The notes: generated by a model not told the origin, from the sequence alone. A stretch of 64,000 nt of DNA from Porphyrobacter sp. AAP82 (GCF_000331285.1 NZ_ANFX01000007.1:1-64000); one strand, 5' to 3'; shown: positions 8,290 through 17,478, counted from the first letter of the stretch. A program made the numbers and translations.

Positions 8290-9733
8290 GGTCTTGCAGG
8301 GCCGAACCGCTCCGCTGCTGTGGGATGCGCGTCGTGATCGGTCTTGTCCCACGCCGCCGCGCTGCCGCGCAGGGTCCGGGCATAGGCGAACACCGCGCGG
8401 CGCCCGGCGATGATGGCGATGACATTGGCAAGTGGCAGGCGCAGCACCGCCCAGACGCCCTCGACAAGGCCATATTCGCGCGCGGTGAAGGCAAAGCGCA
8501 TCGCGATCCGCCACGCGAATGCCGCGCCATTGGCACCCAGCACCACCGCCAGCAGCGGCGTGATCTGTGGCGGCTCGGCAAGGCCCAAAGCGATCATCAG
8601 GCCCATCAGTCCGGTCAGCATCACCAGCGTGTAGCCGGCCATCAGCACCAGCGCGGTGAGCGGTCCGCGCCGGTCGCGGAAACGCATCCAGTATTCGCTG
8701 AGCCCCCTGCCCAGCCGACCCGGTCCCAGCCGAGCAGCGAGATCCCGAGCACCCAGCGCGCCTTCTGGCGGACCACGGTGTCGAAGCGGTGGGGGAAGAA
8801 GGCGCGGGTGGCGATCAGCCGGCCATCCTCGCCGCGCGCGCGCACGAAGCGGCAGCGCCCGCCGGCTGCGGCGATGGCAAGGCCGAGCTCGTAATCCTCG
8901 GTGAGGGAATCGCTGGCGAAGGGCAGCGCCGGTCCGCCCGGTGCGATCCCGTTTTCGGCGCGCTGGCGCAGCACCAGCCAGTCGAGCGCGCGGCGCGATG
9001 CCGCGCAGCCCACACCCGCGCCCGGCAGCCCCGCGCCCAGCGCATCGCGCACCACCAGCGCCTTGCCGTGCGCCTCGGCGAATTCCTCGCAGTAATGCGC
9101 GCCGATGTGCCGCGCGAGCCACGCGCGCTGGCGCGGCACCAGCGGCTCGACCGGCAGCTGCACGAAGTCCGCGCCGCCGTCGATGATCTCGTCGAGCAGA
9201 CCGAGCGCGCCCGGATCGACCATGTCCTCGGCATCGTGGAACACCAGCATGGCAAAGCGCTGCTGGGCGCGCTCCTCGTCGAGGGTCAGGGCGGCGAACA
9301 GGCGGTTGAGGCAATCGGCCTTGGTGGTCGGACCCTCGCGCCCGTGGATGACCAGCCGGAAGCGCGGATCACCTTGCGCGGCGGCGATCGCGGCGCCGAT
9401 CGTGGCGGGATCGTTGCGGTAGCAGCCGACATAGAGGCGCAAGGCCCCTTGCGGCCAGGTATCGAGCAGGTGGCGGATCGTCTGCCCGATCACTGCCGCC
9501 TCCTGCCAGGCCGGGATCAGCACCGCGACGGGCCCGGCAAGATTGCGATGCCTGAGGATCGCCCGCTGGCGCCTCTGGGTCGCCGCGCGCCCGCGAAGCT
9601 TGAGCCACAGCCACGCCGCATCGACTGCAAGATCGTCGAGCGCGCCGACAAGGAAGAACACCCCCGCGAACAGCAGTAATTCGTGCTGCAACAGGGCGAG
9701 CCCCTGCCACAGACCAGGCTCAACAAAGGACAA
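8286..9733 (-). pseudogene. NfrB-like GT2 glycosyltransferase, frameshifted
   Basis: Two frames together make one family-2 glycosyltransferase of about 480 residues. The N-terminal part (9733 to about 8700) has a membrane segment, the GT-A motif VAVLIPAWQEAAVIGQTI, an acidic metal-site motif FHDAEDMV, EDYELG and the processive-type QKARWVLGI. The reading then shifts: the continuation SEYWMRFRDRRGPLT plus three or four transmembrane helices lies in another frame down to 8286. The break maps to the homopolymer CCCCC at 8703-8707 (one base missing would restore SANT to LSEYW). It is either a real null allele or a sequencing error. It starts at TTG 9733 behind GGGGAGGGGG. It resembles the catalytic half of NfrB, without the GSPII_E-type C-terminal domain. 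Confidence 0.75.
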
Positions 9734-9760
9734 GGCGACCCCCTCCCCGATTAAGGTGTG

Positions 9761-9789
9761 AATCTACCTTGACAGGGTAACTATTGCAA
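9761..9789 (-). promoter_or_regulatory. Candidate sigma-70-type promoter for the nfr-like pair
   Basis: On the minus strand TTGCAA (9784-9789) is followed by a 17-base spacer and TAGATT (9761-9766), 28 bases before the TTG start at 9733. The surrounding stretch 9760-9850 is clearly AT-richer than its neighbours. Pattern match only. Confidence 0.4.
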
Positions 9790-9854
9790 CAGGGGGAAGC
9801 TATTTTGTTGGTTTAAAGCGATTTAAAATCCGCCACTTGTACAAAATCGTCAGC

Positions 9855-10292
9855 TTACCAGCTGCCGGTGTTAGCCATGCTCGCCCAGGGTTCGGCAGGC
9901 GGCAGATGGCCGTCTTGCAGCAGTTCCACCGATATGCCGTCGGGCGATTTGACGAAGGCCATGTGCCCATCGCGCGGGGGGCGGTGGATGGTGTGCCCGG
10001 CCTCGGCGAGCTTGCGGCAGGTCTCGTAGATGTTCTCGACCCGGTAGGCGAGGTGCCCGAAATTGCGCCCGCCGGCATATTCCTCGGGGGCAGTGCCGTC
10101 CTCGGGCGGCCAGTTGTAGGTCAGTTCGACCTCGGCCAGCCCCGCCTGCCCCGGGGCGGCGAGGAAAATCAGCGTGAAGCGCCCGGCCTCGCTGTCGAAG
10201 CGGCGCACTTCCTCGAGCCCGATCAGCTTGAAGAAGGCGACCGTCGCTTCCGGGTCGGCGACGCGGATCATGCTGTGGAGATACTTCACCAT
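9855..10292 (-). CDS. Glyoxalase I family protein (lactoylglutathione lyase-like)
   Basis: A 145-residue vicinal oxygen chelate protein with two beta-alpha-beta-beta-beta modules. The expected metal ligands are visible: His6 in YLHSMIRV, Glu in AEVELTYN, His in FGHLAYRV and Glu in SVELLQDG, the pattern of glyoxalase I. Glyoxalase I isomerises the methylglyoxal-glutathione hemithioacetal to S-lactoylglutathione in the cytosol. Start ATG at 10292 is preceded by AAGGA at good spacing. The frame stays open further upstream, but only through an intergenic repeat, so the longer start is unlikely. Single-gene unit, divergent from the SIMPL gene. Confidence 0.85.
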   Translation of the reverse strand: MVKYLHSMIRVADPEATVAFFKLIGLEEVRRFDSEAGRFTLIFLAAPGQAGLAEVELTYNWPPEDGTAPEEYAGGRNFGHLAYRVENIYETCRKLAEAGHTIHRPPRDGHMAFVKSPDGISVELLQDGHLPPAEPWASMANTGSW

Positions 10293-10315
10293 AAGAAAAT
10301 CCTTTCGCATCGCGA

Positions 10316-10430
10316 GATAATCGGTCGCACAGCGACCGCAAGCCCGAACGGGCGGGCGCAGCGGGCGCAGCTTTGCTGCGCGTCTCGCGCGGACCGCACG
10401 CCGGAGGGCGTGCGGAAAACTAGACCGCGC
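10316..10430 (+). repeat. Modular intergenic repeat, copy C
   Basis: It begins with ATCGGTCGCACAGCGACCGC (5' hairpin module, nearly identical to the start of copy E). A variable GC-rich middle follows, then the 3' hairpin GCACGCCGGAGGGCGTGC at 10397-10414 with GGAAAACTAG. It lies between the divergent glyoxalase and SIMPL genes. The core found in A, D, E and F is not recognisable here. Confidence 0.65.
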
Positions 10431-10540
10431 GGCGATAAAAGGCGGAGGTGGAGAAATGTGTCCCCTCCCCTGCCATTCAAACTCCATTCATCGACGATGA
10501 TGCACAACTCGTCGTACCAACTCTTACGGGGGACAATGCG

Positions 10541-11296
10541 ATGAGCGGTGACGACATACAACCTGCAAACACGACCAGAGGTGTTCTGACAGAGCCCGAA
10601 GCCCTGCGCTGGTTCGGCACGGCGGCGATCCTGGCGACGGGCCTTGTCGCGGGCGGATATCTGCTGGGTGACGGCCTGCTGCGCGCCAAGGATGCCGAGC
10701 GCGCGGTCACCGTGCGCGGCCTTGCCGAGCGCGATGTGACCGCCGATCTTGCCACCTGGACGATCTCCTACTCGGCCTCCTCGACCAGCCTTGCCGAAGC
10801 CCAGGACAAGGTGCGCCGCGACACGCAGAGCATCGAGGCCTTCTTCAAGGAGCTCGGCTTTCCCGCCGAGGCGCTCCAGCCGACCGGCGCCAACGTCAAC
10901 AGCTCGACCGACATGAGCGGCACCACCACCTACACCGTGCGCCAGCGGCTCGCGCTGCGCACCACCGACATCGCCCGCGCGCAGAAGGCGGTCGCCCGCC
11001 AGTTCGACCTTGTCGGGCGCGGGGTGTTTCTCGAGGAAGGCTCGGGGATGGCCTACACCTTCACCAGATTGAACGACATCAAGCCCGAAATGGTCGCCGC
11101 CGCGACCAAGGACGCGCGCTCGGCCGCCCAGCAATTCGCCAAGGATTCCAATTCGGGCGTCGGCAAGATCAGGGACGCGACGCAGGGCTATTTCGAGATC
11201 GAGGCGCGCGACGGCGATTCCGGCGGATGGGGATCGGCCGACAGCCCCTACAAGAAGGTGCGAGTGGTCACGACAGTCAGTTTCACGCTCGATTAG
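10541..11296 (+). CDS. SIMPL domain-containing protein (DUF541)
   Basis: A 251-residue protein with a short cytoplasmic N-terminus, one transmembrane or signal-anchor helix (about residues 27-48, ILATGLVAGGYLL), and a periplasmic SIMPL domain starting at AVTVRGLAERDVTADLATW. SIMPL (DUF541) proteins include BP26/Omp28 and YggE, oligomeric periplasmic proteins linked to stress; the molecular role is unsettled. Start ATG 10541 is preceded by ACGGGGG; an open frame reaches back to 10448 but lacks family similarity. Monocistronic. Confidence 0.8.
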   Translation: MSGDDIQPANTTRGVLTEPEALRWFGTAAILATGLVAGGYLLGDGLLRAKDAERAVTVRGLAERDVTADLATWTISYSASSTSLAEAQDKVRRDTQSIEAFFKELGFPAEALQPTGANVNSSTDMSGTTTYTVRQRLALRTTDIARAQKAVARQFDLVGRGVFLEEGSGMAYTFTRLNDIKPEMVAAATKDARSAAQQFAKDSNSGVGKIRDATQGYFEIEARDGDSGGWGSADSPYKKVRVVTTVSFTLD

Positions 11297-11477
11297 TGAT
11301 CGGCTGGTTACCGCCTGCCGACAAATTCGCACCTTTGGTCGCGGGCCGCAGAGGGTCTGTTGCGCCGCCACGTTAAGCAGGTTATCGCGCCCTCCGATAA
11401 CAAAGGGGGGCGTGGTCATTCCTGCCTGACCTTGAGGCTTTTGGCCGGGTCGCATCAACCGGAACACCACACGGGCC

Positions 11478-12284
11478 ATGTTACAGCGTCTTCGCGAATT
11501 GTTTACACCGCCGCCGCCGCCCAAGCTGGCCGCCGTGCCCGATGGCCGGCGCTACTATGCGATCGGCGACATTCACGGTCGGCTTGACCTCTACGAGGCG
11601 CTGATCGGCGCGATCGAGGAGGAGATCGCCGTCACGCCGCAGGTCGATCACCGGATCATCGTGCTCGGCGACCTTGTCGACCGCGGCCCCGACAGTGCGG
11701 GCGTGGTCGAGCGCACGCGCGCCTGGCAGCAGGCCCGCAATGTCCGCGTGCTGGCAGGCAATCACGAGGAGATGTTCCTCTCCGCCTTCACCAAGCCCGA
11801 GGCGCTGCGCCATTTCATGAAACATGGCGGTTACGAGACGCTGCTGAGCTACGGCTTTTCCCCGCGCCAGCTCGGCGACCTCCCGCTCGAGGAGCTGTTC
11901 GAGGCACTGCCGCAGGTGGTCAGCCAGCAGACCCGCGACTACATCGCCGGCTTCGAGACGATGATCCGCGCGGGCGACTATGTCTTCGTCCATGCCGGCA
12001 TCGATCCGGCCCGCCCGCTCGGCGAGCAGACCCGCGGCGACCTGCTGTGGATCCGCGAGCGTTTCCTGCGCCACGAAGGCCCGCTCGAGAAGGTCGTGGT
12101 CCACGGCCACACGATCTTCGAGCATGTGATGGATTGCGGCAACCGGATCGGAATTGACACTGGCGCTTTCCGTTCGGGTGTGCTTACAGCGCTCGTGCTC
12201 GAGGGCGACCAGCGGCGCATTCTGCAGGCCCGGACCGGGGAAGACGGGGCGGCGCAGGTGTTCCACGGCGACCGGGCGCATTGA
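11478..12284 (+). CDS. Metallophosphoesterase (serine/threonine phosphatase-like)
   Basis: A 268-residue calcineurin-type phosphoesterase. The dinuclear metal-site motifs are in order: GDIHGR (residues about 32-37), GDLVDRGPDS (about 63-72), GNHEE (about 95-99), and later HAGIDP and VVHGHT. This layout matches PrpA/PrpB-like protein phosphatases and diadenosine-tetraphosphatase relatives; substrate cannot be assigned. Cytosolic, no signal peptide. It sits 181 bp after the SIMPL gene and 67 bp before ugd, so co-transcription with ugd is possible. Confidence 0.85.
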   Translation: MLQRLRELFTPPPPPKLAAVPDGRRYYAIGDIHGRLDLYEALIGAIEEEIAVTPQVDHRIIVLGDLVDRGPDSAGVVERTRAWQQARNVRVLAGNHEEMFLSAFTKPEALRHFMKHGGYETLLSYGFSPRQLGDLPLEELFEALPQVVSQQTRDYIAGFETMIRAGDYVFVHAGIDPARPLGEQTRGDLLWIRERFLRHEGPLEKVVVHGHTIFEHVMDCGNRIGIDTGAFRSGVLTALVLEGDQRRILQARTGEDGAAQVFHGDRAH

Positions 12285-12351
12285 GGACAAAGGTCGCCAA
12301 CCAGCATCCCGCGCGCCGGCAGGCGCCGAATTCTCTTGAGGGCCGAGTTTC

Positions 12352-13662
12352 ATGAAGATTGCGATGGTGGGATCGGGCTATGTCGGGCTCGTGTCGGGGG
12401 CGTGCTTTGCCGATTTCGGCCATGATGTGGTCTGCATCGACAAGGACCAGGGCAAGATCGACCGCCTCCACGCCGGGATCATGCCGATTTACGAGCCGGG
12501 CCTTGATGCATTGGTCGAAAGCAATGTGAAGGCCGGCCGCCTCAGCTTTACCACCTCGCTGGGCGAAGGGATCGCCGGGGCCGATGCGATCTTCATCGCG
12601 GTCGGCACGCCGAGCCGCCGCGGCGATGGCCACGCCGACCTCACCTTCGTCTACGAAGTCGCACGCGAAGTGGGCGAGAAGCTCGCCAATGACGCGGTGG
12701 TCGTCACCAAGTCGACCGTCCCCGTCGGCACCGGCGACGAGGTCGAGCGGATCATCGCCGAGACCGGCACCGCACATGAGGTGTCGGTTGTCTCCAACCC
12801 CGAATTCCTGCGCGAAGGCGCCGCGATCGGCGATTTCAAGCGCCCCGACCGCATCGTCATCGGCGCCGAGGACGATTTCGGCCGCGAGGTGATGCGCGAG
12901 GTGTACCGCCCGCTGTTCCTCAATGAATCGCCGATCCTGTTCACTTCGCGCCGCACCAGCGAGCTGATCAAATATGCCGCCAACGCCTTCCTTGCGACCA
13001 AGATTACCTTCATCAACGAAATGGCCGATCTGTGCGAGAAGGTCGGCGCGAACGTGCAGGACGTGAGCCGCGGGATCGGCATGGACAACCGCATCGGCGC
13101 GAAGTTCCTCCACGCCGGCCCCGGCTATGGCGGCAGCTGCTTCCCCAAGGACACGCTCGCGCTGCTCAAGACCGCCGAGGACTATGACAGCCCGACGCGG
13201 ATCGTCGAGGCCGTGGTCAAGGTCAACGACAGCCGCAAGCGCGCGATGGGCCGCAAGGTGGTCGATGCGCTGGGCGGCATGGAGGCGGCGCGCGGCAAGA
13301 AGGCGGCGCTGCTCGGCCTCACCTTCAAGCCCAACACCGACGACATGCGCGACAGCCCGGCGATCGCGGTCGCCCAGACGCTGATGGATGCCGGCGTCGC
13401 GGTCGCCGCCTATGACCCCGAAGGCATGGAGCAGGCCCGCCCGCTGCTGCCCGAAGTGACCATGTGCGACAATGCCTACGAGGCGATCACCGGCGCCGAT
13501 GTGGTGGTGATCGTGACCGAATGGGACGCCTTCCGCGCGCTCGATCTGCGCCGCGTCAAGGAACTCGCCAACGCGCCGGTGATGGTCGACCTCAGGAACG
13601 TCTACAAGCCCGAGGACATGCGCGCGGCGGGGTTTGCTTACACGAGCGTGGGTAGAAGCTGA
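12352..13662 (+). CDS. ugd: UDP-glucose 6-dehydrogenase
   Basis: A 436-residue enzyme that oxidises UDP-glucose twice with NAD+ to UDP-glucuronate, a precursor for exopolysaccharide and lipopolysaccharide sugars. The NAD-binding motif is GSGYVGLVSG at residues 7-16. The catalytic cysteine is Cys263 in GYGGSCFPKD. The conserved FLREG and GLTFKPNTDDMRDSP motifs are present. Length is typical. No polysaccharide cluster surrounds it; the nearest glycan-related genes are the nfr-like pair at 7-9.7 kb. It converges on the pentapeptide-repeat gene across repeat copy D. Confidence 0.95.
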   Translation: MKIAMVGSGYVGLVSGACFADFGHDVVCIDKDQGKIDRLHAGIMPIYEPGLDALVESNVKAGRLSFTTSLGEGIAGADAIFIAVGTPSRRGDGHADLTFVYEVAREVGEKLANDAVVVTKSTVPVGTGDEVERIIAETGTAHEVSVVSNPEFLREGAAIGDFKRPDRIVIGAEDDFGREVMREVYRPLFLNESPILFTSRRTSELIKYAANAFLATKITFINEMADLCEKVGANVQDVSRGIGMDNRIGAKFLHAGPGYGGSCFPKDTLALLKTAEDYDSPTRIVEAVVKVNDSRKRAMGRKVVDALGGMEAARGKKAALLGLTFKPNTDDMRDSPAIAVAQTLMDAGVAVAAYDPEGMEQARPLLPEVTMCDNAYEAITGADVVVIVTEWDAFRALDLRRVKELANAPVMVDLRNVYKPEDMRAAGFAYTSVGRS

Positions 13663-13665
13663 TAG

Positions 13666-13797
13666 TTTGCCTGCCCGTGGAGGCGGGCACGTCCTCGGTG
13701 CTGTTCCTCCGCTTCGCTACGGGCACCTGCGGGCGGGCGTTCGCCCTTGCGGCCCGTCTGTTGGCGGGCCGGGCCAGCGCTCTCGGGCGGGGTCAGG
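13666..13797 (-). repeat. Modular intergenic repeat, copy D
   Basis: On the minus strand: ACGGGCCGCAAGGGCGAACG (5' module shared with B and F), then the core at 13691-13732, which differs from copy A at only a few bases. A degenerate 3' hairpin of GCCCGC / GCGGGC type follows, then GCAAACTATC. It fills the convergent gap between ugd and the pentapeptide-repeat gene. Confidence 0.75.
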
Positions 13798-15345
13798 TCA
13801 GCGCGGCGTCAGGTCGGTCGCGTCAACGAAATAGGCCCGCGCGCCGCAACTGATGAAGTTCTTCGCCTCGTCAGGCGTGTCGCCCATGTTTCCGCTGTAG
13901 CGCGGGATGATCCGCCGTCCTTCGATGCGGAACAAGGGTACGGTCTTGCCCGTCTCCGGGTCGCGCGCGCTCCACCAGCCCGTGGCGGGATCGAAGCGCG
14001 CCTTCTCCACCGTGAGGTCGCACAAGTGGGCGTTCGACCCGATCGCGGAGCCCTCGGCCGCGACGCTGCCGTCGGGATTGCCGGTGAGGGTGATCTGCTC
14101 TTCACTCGCCGACATGAGCACCGGCAGAATGCGTTCGTAAAGTTCGCCCGTCCGCATTGCATCGGGCAGCGGCAGGCTGTCGTAATAATAGGTGACCTCC
14201 TCGCCCGGCTTCAGCGTGAGGCCGGGGCTGAGCGCGCCGCGCAGCACCGCGATGCGCGCCTGATAGAGATCGGCGAGGCAGATTCGGTCATCGCCGCATT
14301 TGTTGCGGGAGGCGAGCCAGCGGCGCTGTGCGGCAAGGTCGCCCTTCCCCGCCGCCCGCGCCGCCGCCCATGTTTCGGCAAGCGCACGGTCGAGGCTGCG
14401 CAGCGCGCTCTCGTATTCGCCGCAGAGCGTCTTTTCGATCGGGGCGGCGGCCTTGGCGCAATCGAAGCTCGGGCGGTCCTCGGCCTCGGCCAGCGAGCGG
14501 GTGGCGGCGATCAGCGTGCGCGCTTCGTCGGCGCTGATGGTGACAAGGGTGGGGACGTAGGGCGGAAAGTCATCGCCGAGATCGTCCTCCAAGGGGACGG
14601 TGGTGAAGGTGTCCGCCAGCCGCACCGGGCCTTCGATCCGCGCGGCGACGAGAGCGGCGAGCGCTTCCGGCGCGACAATCGTCCCGTCGATCCGCGCGCC
14701 AGCGATCCTCTCCTCCCACGCGCCGAGGCTGCTGAGATCGGTACCGGTGAGGTCCGCGCCGGAGAAGTCGCCCGGCGCGTTGATGCACCACGATGGGTAG
14801 ACATCGACACACGCGAAGGTCGCATCCTTGAGGTTCGCCGCGCGGAAGGAAACGCCCTCGAAATCTGCGCCCTGACGCGCAGAAACGAAGCGCATTCCGG
14901 AAAGGTCGGCACCGGTGAAGTCGGAACCCTGGGGGTTGACCCCGTGGGTCGAAAGCCCCGGCCAGCGGGCGCGAGCGGCCTTCGCGCCGACAAGATCGAT
15001 ATGCACCAGCCGCAGGTTCGGGATGGCGGTCCCCTCCCAGTTGGTGCCCTCCAGTTCGGTTTCGGCCAGACAAGCCCCCGTCAGCAGCGGCGCGACCTTG
15101 CGCATGTCGGCGTCCTTGAAGCTGCCGCCGCGCACCACGGCGCGCTTGCCCGCGGGCACCAACCTGAGCGCGTCGGCGAGGTCCGAGGGGTTGTCCATCT
15201 CGCGCGCGTCGATGATCGTCCACGTGGCGCCGGCAGAAGCCGCATCCTCGCCCGGCATGGCGCACAGGTTGGTGACGGGCGGGTCTTCCCGGCGCGTCCC
15301 GGGCTCCGGCGCGGCCAAGGCGAGCGCGGCGGCGAGCGTGAACAT
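13798..15345 (-). CDS. Pentapeptide-repeat protein with LprI-like domain
   Basis: A 515-residue protein with a weak N-terminal signal sequence (FTLAAALALAAPE). Residues about 70-200 contain degenerate pentapeptide repeats of A(D/N)LxG type (FTGADLSGM, FRAANLKDA, FSGADLTGT), which fold as a right-handed beta-helix. Residues about 280-360 carry a DUF1311/LprI-like helical domain with conserved Cys (FDCAKAAAPIEKTLC, CGDDRICLADLY) as in lysozyme-inhibitor LprI proteins. The C-terminal 130 residues are unassigned. The combination suggests a periplasmic protein; a lysozyme-inhibitor role is only a family-based guess. Confidence 0.7.
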   Translation of the reverse strand: MFTLAAALALAAPEPGTRREDPPVTNLCAMPGEDAASAGATWTIIDAREMDNPSDLADALRLVPAGKRAVVRGGSFKDADMRKVAPLLTGACLAETELEGTNWEGTAIPNLRLVHIDLVGAKAARARWPGLSTHGVNPQGSDFTGADLSGMRFVSARQGADFEGVSFRAANLKDATFACVDVYPSWCINAPGDFSGADLTGTDLSSLGAWEERIAGARIDGTIVAPEALAALVAARIEGPVRLADTFTTVPLEDDLGDDFPPYVPTLVTISADEARTLIAATRSLAEAEDRPSFDCAKAAAPIEKTLCGEYESALRSLDRALAETWAAARAAGKGDLAAQRRWLASRNKCGDDRICLADLYQARIAVLRGALSPGLTLKPGEEVTYYYDSLPLPDAMRTGELYERILPVLMSASEEQITLTGNPDGSVAAEGSAIGSNAHLCDLTVEKARFDPATGWWSARDPETGKTVPLFRIEGRRIIPRYSGNMGDTPDEAKNFISCGARAYFVDATDLTPR

Positions 15346-15465
15346 TGGCGGCGTTTCCTTCCGGCGCCGAGGTTACGCGAAGGCGGGGCGCGCACCAACC
15401 CCGTTGGCGGGGGGAGCGAGCGCGGATCCCTACCTGCGCGGGGATGACAGGATGTCCGAAGGGAG

Positions 15466-15590
15466 CGCTGGATCGGTCGCACAGCGAACGCGAGGCGACG
15501 CGGCCGAGCCGCAGGTGCTCCGGCGCGCGACGGCGGAAACAGCACCGAGGACGCTCGCCCGGAGGGGCGAGCGCAACACAACCTCGCCCT
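15466..15590 (+). repeat. Modular intergenic repeat, copy E
   Basis: 5' module GGATCGGTCGCACAGCG, core at 15509-15552 (diverged in the middle but ending GGAAACAGCACCGAGGAC), then the 3' hairpin GCTCGCCCGGAGGGGCGAGC at 15554-15573 followed by GCAACACAACC. It lies in the 280-bp gap between the pentapeptide gene start and rnpB. Confidence 0.72.
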
Positions 15591-15624
15591 CAAGCAGCGA
15601 AGCGGTAGGGCAACAAAAACAACA

Positions 15625-16045
15625 TCAGGGGGCCATCATAAGCCGGGTTCTGTCTCCCCGGACGGTATCCTTGCGGACCAGCGCCGGGGTGGCAGCCATT
15701 CATCTGGGCGGGGGATTGCTCCCGCGCTCTAGCAGCCAACCCGGGTCTCTCGGCGCGAAACACGCCTGCCCCTCTTGCGAGCGGCGCGAGACCCCTATTC
15801 GGCCTTGCTCCGGGTGGGGTTTGCCATGCGGTTGCCGTTGCCGGCCCCCCGGTGCGCTCTTGCCGCACCCTTTCACCCTTGCCTGTGCTTACGAAGAAGC
15901 CATCGGCGGTTTGCTCTCTGTGGCACTTTCCCTTGACCCGCGCCCGAAAGCGCGCGCCCGGCGGGCGTTACCCGCCACCCTTGTTTCGTGGAGCCCGGAC
16001 TTTCCTCGCGTCCCGAAAGACACGCGGCTGCCTCAGGCCCCCTGA
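15625..16045 (-). ncRNA. rnpB: RNase P RNA (type A)
   Basis: The catalytic RNA of RNase P, about 421 nt, which removes tRNA 5' leaders. Conserved landmarks on the minus strand are GAGGAAAGTCCGGGCTCC near the 5' end (CR I) and ACAGAACCCGGCTTAT near the 3' end. The ends were set by the P1 helix: TCAGGGGGCC at the 5' end pairs with GGCCCCCTGA at the 3' end, a perfect 10-bp stem. A T-rich stretch (TTGTTTTTGTTG) follows P1 and may terminate transcription. Confidence 0.93.
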
Positions 16046-16084
16046 CCGGGCGGCCTATAGGCACAGACCCGACATATTGCAAAA

Positions 16085-16798
16085 TTACCGCGTTCGCCCC
16101 TGATCGCGGTCCAGCAGCAATTGCCACAGGATCGCCGCCACCTCGCCATCGGGGATGCCGGTGATGCGTTCGGGCCGCCAGCGGCGCTCGAAAGCCTCGA
16201 CCGCTTTGGCCTGATCGGTGATGTCGTAGCCGAAGCGCTCCAGGGCGAGGAAGAAGCTGCCCTCGTTGTGGAACGGGTTGCCCGCCGCCAGGCATTCGGG
16301 GCGCGGCAGGCACAGCTTGAATTGCGCAAGGCGGTCCCACGGAAACAGCTCGCCCGGATCGACCTTGCGCATCGGCGCGACATCGGAGTGACCCACGACA
16401 TTGGCGCGCGGGATGTCATACTGCTTCACGATCCGCGCGAGCAGCGGGATCAGCGCGTCGATCTGCGCATCGGCAAAGCCGCGATAGCCAAGGCCGTGGC
16501 CGGGGTGGTCAAGCTCGATCCCGATGCTCGCCGAATTGACGTCGGGAATGCCGCGCCAGAAGCTTGCGCCCGCGTGCCATGCGCGCTTGTCCTCGGGCAC
16601 GAGGCGGATCACACCGCCCTCTTCGGTGACGAGATAATGCGCGCTGACTTTGGCGGCGGGATCGGTGAGCCGCTCGATCGCGGTGCCGACCGGCTTCATC
16701 TCGGTGTAGTGCAGGACCACCATGGTGATGGGCAGGCTGCGCTGGTCGAAATTGGGCGAGAGGCGTTCCTCGTGAACCAGCTCGTCCTCCCCCTCCAT
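16085..16798 (-). CDS. N-acetylmuramoyl-L-alanine amidase (AmiD/AmpD-like, Amidase_2)
   Basis: A 237-residue zinc amidase that cleaves the bond between N-acetylmuramic acid and L-alanine in peptidoglycan or its fragments. Zinc ligands of the family appear as VVLHYTE (His near residue 30) and GHSDVAPMRKVDPG (His and Asp). The SAHYLV and WHAGAS motifs are also typical. No clear signal peptide is visible, which favours a cytosolic recycling role (AmpD), while the C-terminal extension of about 60 residues is more like AmiD. Start ATG 16798 fits AAGGGGG; a GTG lies one codon upstream. Confidence 0.85.
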   Translation of the reverse strand: MEGEDELVHEERLSPNFDQRSLPITMVVLHYTEMKPVGTAIERLTDPAAKVSAHYLVTEEGGVIRLVPEDKRAWHAGASFWRGIPDVNSASIGIELDHPGHGLGYRGFADAQIDALIPLLARIVKQYDIPRANVVGHSDVAPMRKVDPGELFPWDRLAQFKLCLPRPECLAAGNPFHNEGSFFLALERFGYDITDQAKAVEAFERRWRPERITGIPDGEVAAILWQLLLDRDQGRTR

Positions 16799-16814
16799 CA
16801 CGCCCCCTTGGCTC

Positions 16815-17468
16815 TCAGCCGATCATGCCTTCGGGCTCGGGCAGCACCGCGCCCAAGACCTGCGCACCATCCCCCAGCTTGTACTGGAGGCCGCCTTCCA
16901 TCTCCTCGGCGAGCACCGCGATCATGTGCGCGGCGGCCGTGCGGCTGGTGATTTCGCCGTCATCGAGATCGCCCTGAAGCGCGCGGCCGATGGTCTCGTC
17001 GAAGGCGATGCGTTCGGCCCGCGCGCGGGCGACGATCTCGATCGCGCCCTCGCGCCGCTCGGCCCCGATGTCGAGCGTGCCGCCGCGCACCAGCGAATCG
17101 AGCGCGATCTGCGCGAGGTTGAGCAGCACCTTGACCGCAGGTTTGGGCAGGCTCGGCTCGGCAATCGCCCAGTGAACCTCGACCTTCTTGGCATCGCCCG
17201 CCAGCGCATCGATCACCGCCTTGGCCTCGTCGACCGGGATCGCCTCGCCGAAGCCGCCGGCCGCGCCGAAAGCGAGGCGGAAGAACTTCAATTTGTCGGT
17301 GCTGATCCTGGCCGACTGTTCGAGCAGTTCGACGACCTGCGCGCGCATCTGCGGGTCCTTCTCGTCCGCGAGCAGCTCCAGACCGTTGGCGAGCGCGCCG
17401 ACCGGCGAGAGCATGTCGTGGCACAGGCGCGAGCACAGCATCGCGGCAAGATCGGTCTGGGAGATCAT
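16815..17468 (-). CDS. chpT: Histidine phosphotransferase ChpT-like
   Basis: A 217-residue protein of the ChpT family, which relays phosphate from the hybrid kinase CckA to CtrA and CpdR in the alphaproteobacterial cell cycle. The phospho-acceptor is His17 in LCSRLCHDMLSP, in the first helix of the dimeric four-helix bundle; GALANGLELL follows as in the family. The C-terminal part is the degenerate ATPase-like fold. Length matches ChpT. An alternative start six codons upstream (ATG, MARTAG) is possible. Gap to the amidase is about 16 bp, so the two may be co-transcribed. Confidence 0.82.
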   Translation of the reverse strand: MISQTDLAAMLCSRLCHDMLSPVGALANGLELLADEKDPQMRAQVVELLEQSARISTDKLKFFRLAFGAAGGFGEAIPVDEAKAVIDALAGDAKKVEVHWAIAEPSLPKPAVKVLLNLAQIALDSLVRGGTLDIGAERREGAIEIVARARAERIAFDETIGRALQGDLDDGEITSRTAAAHMIAVLAEEMEGGLQYKLGDGAQVLGAVLPEPEGMIG

Positions 17469-17478
17469 GCCTGCTGTC

